From the NCBI RefSeq assembly GCF_029784165.1, contig NC_073696.1, positions 25,674,358 to 25,738,357 of the forward strand: a stretch of DNA of 64,000 nt, given 5' to 3'. Positions 35,501 to 44,500 of the stretch are shown here, in pieces. The stretch's first letter is position 1; the number at the start of each line of letters is the position of its first letter. The stretch is from Wyeomyia smithii. Taxonomy: Eukaryota > Arthropoda > Insecta > Diptera > Culicidae. Both the position numbers and the translations under genes were made by a program. The notes beneath the pieces were generated by a model. It saw nothing but the letters and a program-made list of their open reading frames with translations, was not told the origin of the DNA and searched no databases.

Positions 35501-38500
35501 CAGTTGAATTCTGTAAATCTCTACTGGATTCCTGGTCACTGCGGAATAGAGGGCAATGAAGTTGCGGATGAACTCGTCAGATTTGGTTCCTAATCAACCT
35601 TCATTGGTCCAGAAACGTTTTGTGGTATTTCAGACTATGTCCTGGAGGCTGAGGTACTGAAATGGGAGCAACGAGAGATTACAGCCAATTATTGGAAGGC
35701 AGTGAAATCTCTTAACCAATCAAAAAGATTTATAACACCAAACACAAAAATTTCTCAAAAGTTGCTGAGTCCCAATAAAAGCGATCTCAGTATATTCCCT
35801 GGCCTAATAACTGGTCACTGTCCGAGCAAACATCATCTTCAGAAAATTGGTTTCACCCAAGATGATATTTGTCGCTTCTGCAACTGGGCAATTCTCGCTG
35901 AAACCAGGCCACTAGTGACACGAGGCCTTGAAAAATGATTTTTTTATTTTAGTTCGGTTAAACGCAGTAAAAAATTAATAACTGCACATAAATTTGTTCC
36001 GTTTGGTGGACCCCTTGTTCGCCAAGGGGTGAACAAATTTTTGGAAAAGTGAAAATCGAATATTTCTATCGAGCTATATTTCAAATATTTGTCCCAAAAC
36101 CCTCTACAAACAGCATTTCATTATACAGAAAACATCTAGGGCTTTCATATGGAGTATTCAAAAATTTGACCGCCATGTTAGATTCGCCGCCATTTTGAAT
36201 TTTATCATTAAAACACGTTTTTGAACAGGTTGGCAACCACCGATTTTATTTCTGAGACAACCATTGGAGAGCTGAGAAAAAATCCTACAAGATACATTTA
36301 AAAAAATCAGGTGTGTCGCGAAAGACACATGGCCGTCGAGCCAATTTTCTATACCGAGTTTTAACATTTCCAACGCGCGTCGCGCGATCGATATAGCAGC
36401 AAGCGCTGCTTGCCACGCAGCGCACACTGAACGCACATCGTTTAGTATGCGTGAAGTACATGTTTTGAATAGGTCTTTATAAACAACTTGTTTGGATAGG
36501 GTAGAGCTGCCATAGATGGACTACTTTCTTAAGTGGACAAGATACTTCGCCAGATAAATGGTGACCATTAACCCTTTTCTAATTTACTACTTGAAACATG
36601 GGAGTTTAGAGCATAGAAGTTTAATCATAATAACACCTGTTCTCGACCACAAATTTGTGCTTATTCACTGTTGCTTCAATGAATTGTTTAGCTACATGCC
36701 CCTTCAACCCGCACTTCTCGCATTTCTTGTCTTTGTCTGGACAACAATCATCATTGGCATAATGCCCCACTCTCCCACACAGAAACATTCGTTTTTGGAA
36801 GTTGTCACCTTGTTGATATCCGATGACTGCTGCAATTGTCGTCGTACATTTTCGATTGTCTCGAGAGACCGTCCTTCTTTAATAATTTCCTCCAAGGTCA
36901 TACCTGGTTTCGTCAATATTTTAGCTCGAAGTTCAACTGACGAACCTTTTTCAAAGATTTGTTCTTTGATGTTTTCATGCAGCCAATCACCATATTCGCA
37001 TAAGTTCCCTTGCTCTTTCAAGCGCAGTACAAATTCCGAAATTTTCTCATCGGGTCCTTGTTGCAAATTCCGAAAGATGTGGCGGAAGGAAGTGCTCATC
37101 CAGCACACGAAGAGCCTCTGTATAAGGGTTCGATCCAGCCGGCACTTGTTGTCCTTCTCCCACCAAACTGTCATAGATATCTTGAACATTTTCACCAGCA
37201 TAATGCAGCAGATATGCTTTTTTTCTCGAAGCAAGGGCAACATTATTAACCTCCAAAAACACTTCGAAGTTACGCTTCCACTTTTTCCATCTCGAACTGA
37301 CATTAGTCGTATCCTCTGGATCAAACGGTAGTACTCCCGTTCTGTATTCATGATAAACTTGATTCTATAGTAAGTTTTCACTAAAAGCGGCTTTTCTGCT
37401 TTGTACTATGCTTTTCACAAGGTTATAATTCTAACCAGAACTGTTTATTTTGTAACTTGTCTGTTTACCGCTAAATACTGAGATTTTCGACCATGAATTT
37501 AATCAATACAAAAACCACTTAGCATTAACGGTATCCGATCCTCGATCGCCAATGTTATATTTGAAATAATAAATAAAAGTCCGAATTCAATGACGGTAAC
37601 CATAAAAACCTGTTTCTTTATTCTTCCGTTTTCTCTACTCCTTTCTGGGGGCGCATCAATGCTTTTACACGTTTATTGAATCTTACACATAACACCTTCG
37701 ATTAATGCTTTAGAATTCTGCGATTCGTTTTCAGGACCGCTAAGTAATTCACAAAAGGACGCGTTGATTGTTCCGTTGAGTTGAAGCGAGGGAATATAAA
37801 CGAGCAGCTTCGAGTCCTGCGAAACAATTCGATGCTACGACTGCCACTAGTTCATGGGGTACTGTATGATACTGTTTGACCCTCGCTGCAGAAATTTCAA
37901 CACTGATTTGTCCAGTGTCGCTCCATTTCCACGAACTTGATGTGCAGCGTCAACCATAGTAACCCATGAGTCGGCAGAGAAAAGTTGACAGCTCTATCAG
38001 TCGAACTCCAACCGTGATGGCGAAAGTAGTGAAGCTACTCCGTTCAGAAGTGTGTGCGTTTAAAGAACGGTACCCCGCTGCGTCCAAAACGGACATCGTA
38101 TGGAACTGTGTGGACGCGCGTTGGAAATGTTAAAACTCGGTATAGAAAATCTTGTAGGATTTTTTCTCAGCTCTCCAATGGTTGTCTCAGAATTAAAATC
38201 GGTGGTTGCCAACCTGTTCAAAAACGCGTTTTAATGATAAAATTCAAAATGGCGGCTAATCCAAGATGGCGGTCAAACTTTTGAATACTTCACATGAAAG
38301 CCCTAGATGTTTTCTGTATAATTAAATGCTGTTTGTAGAGGGTTTTGGGACAAATATTTGAAATATAGCTCGATAAAAATATTCGATTTTCACTTTTGCA
38401 AAAATTTGTTCACCCCTTGGCGAACAAGGGGTCCACCAAATGGAACAAATTTATGTGCAGTTATTAATTTTTTACTGCGTTTAATCGAACTAAAATAAAA

Positions 38501-41500
38501 AAATCAATTTTCAAAGACCTCGTGTCACTAGTGTCCTGGTTTCAGCGAGAATTGCCCAACTCAGAAAGCGAAACCTCGGAACATTTGTTCTGAAATTGCG
38601 GAGCACTAATTAGATGCAGATTTCAGTACTTCAATGAGGGCTCCCTAGAACCCAAGGAAATCTGGTCTGGCCGCCAGTCAGGGTAACTAGTTTCATAAAA
38701 CAAGTTATTCCCGATTGGCACCTAATTCGCTATAGCTCGCCGTCTATCACTTCCTCAATAAGTGGTAGACAAGCTTGAAGCGCAGTACAGCAAACCGGGG
38801 CATACCACAATAGTTCAAATAAATGGACGCAGTGGTCCAAAAAACCCCCCCAACAGGAAAATGGGAAAGATTCGTCCTTCGGCACGTTGAGATTCTCAGG
38901 CTCAGTCGAAAAGTGGAATTTTGACCGTTTCGGGGCATTTCCGGAGTCCAATTGAGCTGAAATTTTGTGTGAAAACATTTTTCGAGAAGACGAAACTTGT
39001 GAGCTTTATTGCTAAACAAAATTTAAGGTCTAATTTTCCCATTCCTTTTAGATAACACCAGATCTCGACGTTTCAAGCATTTTTAAGACATTTGGTTTCC
39101 ACCTCTTTTTATCGCCAAATTCATATCTGTGCATTTTTGTCATCGGTCAAAATAATAATACTTTGACTTCAAACGACGTGCTCCCGAAGTTCGATTAAGC
39201 TGAGGTTAGCGCTTTTTGACGTAGAATACGTCTTACGGCAAGAATTACAGGGACCCAATTTCAATACAGGGATCCAATTTCAAAATCGAAAACATCGAGA
39301 GCGTCACAAAAATTGTCCAATTTCAAACGTTTTAAACCCAGTCAGTTTCCAACCGATTTCTGTCATTTTTGCAGCAATCGATTGGAAAATCATTTAAGCA
39401 CCCGTCCAAATGTAGAAAATTGTAATCCGATTGTTCAAACTATTGTAATATTGAAAATTGTTGAACAATGTCGAAAGGCAAATGTCAATTTTTGATTGGT
39501 CGCTTGCTGCATTTCCCTAAATAGGACGACAGAATGAAGTACCTAGTTAGCCGGGAATGCACTCTTTGGGCTATATAAGAGACTGTTTCTCCTCAAGCAA
39601 GTCAGTTTACTAGCAGCAGGCAGCAGCATCGGACATCAACACCGATGGCAGTAGGCGAAGGCAGCGTGGATCAGCAGCGGGCAACAGCGGCGGTGGTAGT
39701 GGTTAGCTGCAGTCCTACCTCTTTCAGTTCGGCTCCCCTTCGATCTGAGTTAGACCCCACCAGCGGTAATCCGATTCAGATATCGTTGGGCAAATACAAC
39801 CCGAAACTGAAAGAAACTCGCACCGCTAGGTGGATTGAGAAGCCACCATCATCCAGCGTAGGTTTATACAGGGTGTATGCACATAACGTGTGTGAATATT
39901 TGTAGCGTGTGTCCCTAATATATAAGGTGTATTGCTAGCGTGTGTGGCTTGCTTTAAAGCGTGTGTGTATGTTTATGGCGTGTATGCATGCCTGTAGCGC
40001 GTGTGTGCATGTTTATAGCGCGTGCGGCACCGCCACCGCCATCGCCACCGCGTGCGATGCGCTAGCAGTATAGCGGTTGAAATTTTCATATATACACTAC
40101 CCGCCGTAAGTTTGGAATCAACCATAGTAACCCACTGAGTATTGCAACACCCAGTTTGAATATTGCAACACCCCGAAAAGTTTAGCATCACTCAAAATGG
40201 GCAAATTTCTGTAACTGTAACTGTAATATGCTTGACCAGAACTGGTGGCACAAGCCGAATACCGCAACTTTGTGGGTAGTAATGATAACGCGATAAGTTG
40301 AAGTCTAAATATGAAAAACGTCATGCACCCTAGTGCCGCACAGCGGGATAATTCAGTATTAAATTGTCTACCATGTAGAAGCCTTTAGCCTTCTGAACAA
40401 GTTTGCTGAACACCGCAACTTTCTGGCAGGTCGGAATTGTGAGATTAGTTAAGTTCAAAATACGTGTGTCATTGTCTGCCCACTAGCACCACATAGCGGT
40501 AAAATTTCACACTGAATTGGCCACCATACAGTAACCTTTGACCTTCGGAACAAGTTTGCTGAAAACCGCAACTTTCTAGGTTTGTCAAAAACACGAAATA
40601 TCCGCCTATTCCAGGTGATGCTAAACTTTTCGAGAGGCGTTGCAATATTCAAACTGGGTGTTGCAATACTCAGTAAAGCGATTCCAAACTTATGACGGGT
40701 AGTGTAATTGCTAACAAATCACCTCATGTAGAATTTGATTTTCACTGTGAATCATTCAAAACTAAATAAAAAATTTGCAATGTTGAAAAAATATTCACTT
40801 GTCAATAAATGGCATTGACAAACACAATTAACCTCAAAGTTTATCTGAAGAATTAACCCCAATTCAGTGTATTCCCAAACCTATTCCAAGAAATACATTG
40901 GCATAAGACAGGCTGTCGTATTCTACGTTACCTCTGCGGTCGTGTCTTATAAACTACCTCTTCAACTTTTTTTTCGAGGACGAAACTGTTAAGCCCTACT
41001 TTTAAACGAAACTCGAAAAGTCGATTTCTGTTATTATCCTACTGTTTGTGTACGAGACATATTGCGGTTATCTCAGAGGAGAAACCATTTTTAAATTTGA
41101 AACAAAACCCATTGAGCGCTCTAATATTTAGTTTTAAAATAGGTAGTAGGAGCCAAATGAAGTGATTTTAGTTGGCCAAAACTAAAAATAAGTTTAAAAT
41201 CGACATTAATCGAATTTCGGTCCTGCGGTTCGCGGCCAGTCCAAACGAAGAGCGGTTTTCACGTCCCTGTCTCGCTGATTGTCACCACAGCAGCATCGTC
41301 TTGAGGAACTCCATCTCGAAGTTTACTTCCTTCGAGGGGGAAGTAAAATATGAAGTGCTGTGCTAGTCGTTGCCATCCAGGGTGAGATAGGTCTCGTCCT
41401 CCATCACCACCACAACGTCGCGATTCGTCGGGAAAATCGACTTGACCATTTTATTCAGTCGCTGTCGCTGCGTCATTGCCTGCACTCCGAAACCAGTGGA

Positions 41501-44500
41501 TCGCTTCCTGATGTTGTAGATGCCGGAGCGGCGCCGCATGATGTCCGTTTTTGACGCTGCACACTTCTGAACGGAGTAGCTTCACTGTTTTCGTCAACTT
41601 CGAGTCACCACTCCGAATTTTCAAAGGCACAAGACTCGGTAATAGTTAATGCATAATGCGGTAATAATTAATGCGTCACCCGTGAAAACACTATTTTATA
41701 TTTGCTGTGGTGAAGCATCCCAATCCCTTCAAGTGCGTACCGAATATTCCTCTTATAAACCATTTTACGAGACGTTTCTGAACTTAATTCATGAATGAAA
41801 TTTTGACAGAAAGCTCGGAAACGGGAGACGAAATAATAAATAGTGGGACATCGGTGTTTGTAACGATTGTTCACTCATTTACCGGTGTCGCTGTACAAGA
41901 TTCTGGAAAATTATTTCCAGGATCGAGTACTTGTTTACAACACGGAGAAGGGTCAGAAGTGCGTCCCAAACACCGCAGGAGTTCCGCAAGGTTCAATCCT
42001 GGGTCCGGTGTTATGGAGTGTATTGTATCACGGGGTTTTGAAACTCAAGTTCAAGGGCTGTGATCGTCGGCTTTGTAGACGACATAACGCTAGAGGTTTA
42101 CGGCGAGTCGATCGAGGAGGTCGAGTTGAGGGCCGCGCGTATACTGGTCGAGAACTGGATGCGCTCCAGGAAACTGGAGCTAGCGCATCATAAGACGGAG
42201 GTCACGGTTATGAACAACCGTAAATCGGAGCAACAGGCGGTGGTCAGAGTCGGAAACTGCACAATCACCTCAAAGCGATCTCTGAAGCTCTTGGGGGTTA
42301 TGGTTGACGATAAGCTCTCGTTCGGAAGTCACGTCGATTATGCCTGTAAGAGGGCCTCACCGGCTATTGCAGCACTATCTCGTATGATGTCCAATACCCC
42401 AGACTTCTTGCCAGCGTGGTTTTGTTCATACTTAGGTATGGTGAGCCAGTGTGGTCCAGAGCGCTAGGTACTAACAGTTACCGCGGTAAACTGGAAAGTA
42501 ACTCCCAGGCACATGAGCGCGTATCAGGCGAGTACGTATCGTACGGTGTCATACGAAGCAATCTGTGTCTTGTTCGGCATGATGCCTATCAGCGTCGCCA
42601 TCAAGGAGGACAGAGAATGTTTCGACCAACGGGACACAAGGGGCATACGAGGTACCAGAAGGTCAATCTCGATGCTCCGCTGGCAGCGGGAATGGTCTAA
42701 CTCCACGAAGGGCAGATGGACGCACCGACTTATTCCAGAGATATCCGGTTGGGTCGGGATGCGCCATGGCGAAGTGACTTCCACCTGTCACAGATCCTGT
42801 GCCCTCGTTTCGTAAGAGCAAAGGACGACATGATGGCTGTGAGCGGGTCTGGCACTACTCTGGACAATCTAGTCCGGAGAATGTGCTACGACCCGGACAT
42901 CTGAGCGCGGCCTGTGCGTTCTGGAGCTGCAAAGTGTGTGGCGGGTCAACCACCAACACGCCAGAGGTAGCCAACTACCAGTCTCCAGGTAGTTAGCTAG
43001 AAGGTTATAAGAGTAAAGGAGGCGCATCACGTACAAAAGCCACTCCCCGACGTAATACTTAACCGTCGTTCCGGACAGACCAGGGCTGGAGACTGGAGGG
43101 GTTTTAGTGGGTCGGGACAGGGACCAGTAGGGGGAGTGTAACTACCCCAGCATCTCTCCCCTAGTCTCATCCCCACACCTTGAGTTCTCTTCTCAGGTGT
43201 TTGTTCGCAGATTTCCTTGCCACCTTAAAAAACACATGTTTTTGGCCTTCCGGCAATATGTTTTGAAAATGATTTAAAAACTGTAGCTTTGGCAAACCTT
43301 GAAAATTGACAAAAAATACATAAATTTTCTATCATAATGAAATTTGTTTATCCAAAATCGGATCAAAATTTAGGGAGTTACAGGTATTTGAAGTTAGGCT
43401 TAAAATGGTGATTCCCGATCATGAAAATTATTGAAATTGCCTGACACAGCAGCATTCAAAGTGCTGCCAAAAATCGGTATTTCAACTGATTTTCATGAAT
43501 CTTTGGGAAAGGGTTGGGTTGGGAACGGCCGACTTAAAATCGGCGCTGCATCTCTCCCTACCTGATGAGACGAAAGTATCTTGAAAAGATGCTTTCCGAT
43601 CTGTTTGGGACGAAAGAAATCTGTTTTTTAATTTACTTAATTATTTTGCATTTTGCTTCCCCAGCTGGTCTCGAGGTACGATGCTGGCCTAACAAGCCAG
43701 TCGTCGTAGGTTCGAGTCCTGACTCGGGAGAGACTGTTAGTGTCAGTAGGATCGTAGCGCTAGCCCCGCAATTGTCCTGTACACTTAACGGTTGGCTGCG
43801 AAGTCTGTGTATAGTAAACAGAAGGTCAAGTTCCGAATCGGAATGTAGCACCCAAGGCAATTATTTTGCAAAGGTTTCCCCAACGCTTCAACCATCTCGA
43901 GAACCAGTTCTCCTTCCTAGTCGTAATCATACTGCAGCTTCGTTCGGCGACTTGGTAAAGCCTGCTTAGTTTACATCCTTTTAGTCTTGTAAACTGCGTG
44001 CCAAACATTCTTAAGTTCCAATTGGGATTGAGTAGAATTTGATATCCCTCATTCGAATGCTAATTAAGTGTCATCAAGCAGAGTGCGTAGCTTGCGAATA
44101 TTATTTTTTGCGTGATTTGTTCTCGTATATTTGATATTTTTCGCTATATGCTGCATGGTAATTTAAATGCATAATTGATTCATCTCATTATAATTAAATT
44201 TTCTATGTATGAAAAAAAAAACATACAGTCGCTAGATAATTTATGTATTTTATCTCGTCGTACATATTCACCGAGTACAATATTTTTCAACAAACTAATT
44301 GTTCTCGATGAGAAAAAAATTTAAAAAAATAGTACAAAATCCACTCGATTATGCCGAGAAATTGGTTATCTGGAGTGGAATAGTTTTCAAAACTACGGAT
44401 AATCGAGCCCGATCTAAAGTAGGAATTTACAGTCAAATTTACTTCGAATATGGTCAGTAAATCAGTAAGATTATTTGTAATTCATGTTCTCATATGAATA

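Larger units (their letters stand above)
35886..38557. mobile_element. Long-TIR DNA element, 2672 bp, AACT duplication
   Basis: Ends GGGCAATTCTCGCTGAAACC in inverted orientation. Inverted arms are long: about 35886-36390 and 38117-38557, the right one lacking about 50 bp. Flanking AACT at 35882-35885 and 38558-38561; excision restores TTCTGCAACTCAGAAAGC and the RNase H reading frame. The core is foreign: a gypsy gag relic (minus), LTR-like sequence, an unassigned block and a DD37E fragment. No transposase of its own was recognised. A 4-bp duplication occurs in Sola and Chapaev superfamilies; I cannot assign it. Confidence 0.75.
35372..38690 (+). pseudogene. LINE RNase H and C-terminal relic, split by a 2.7 kb insertion
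   Basis: The first part (35372-35885) encodes RNase H motifs: ICIFSDSQAALKPL, VNLYWIPGHCGIEGNEVADE, then, after a stop, FCGISDYVLEAEVLKWEQRE and the zinc-type start ICRFCN. The frame continues after the insertion at 38562 with SESETSEHLF and NCGALIRCR. Such RNase H tails end non-LTR elements that carry RNase H. The reverse transcriptase part is absent. An in-frame stop follows RFGS. Confidence 0.75.

Noticed and set aside
36558..37331. 257-residue plus-strand open frame
   Set aside because: It is the antisense of the gypsy gag relic, which has recognisable gag text on the minus strand.
36640..38116. Endogenous viral element
   Set aside because: The gag text is of gypsy retrotransposon type and no envelope, capsid or viral polymerase of an exogenous virus was found anywhere in the window.
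39645..39905. 86-residue protein MAVGEGSVDQQRATAAVV downstream of a good promoter
   Set aside because: The frame is not kept in the homologous repeat at 28480-28745 and has no recognisable domain; kept only as part of the repeat.
41360..41554. Plus-strand 64-residue frame
   Set aside because: It is antisense to DD37E transposase text (QAMTQRQRLNKMVKSIFP).
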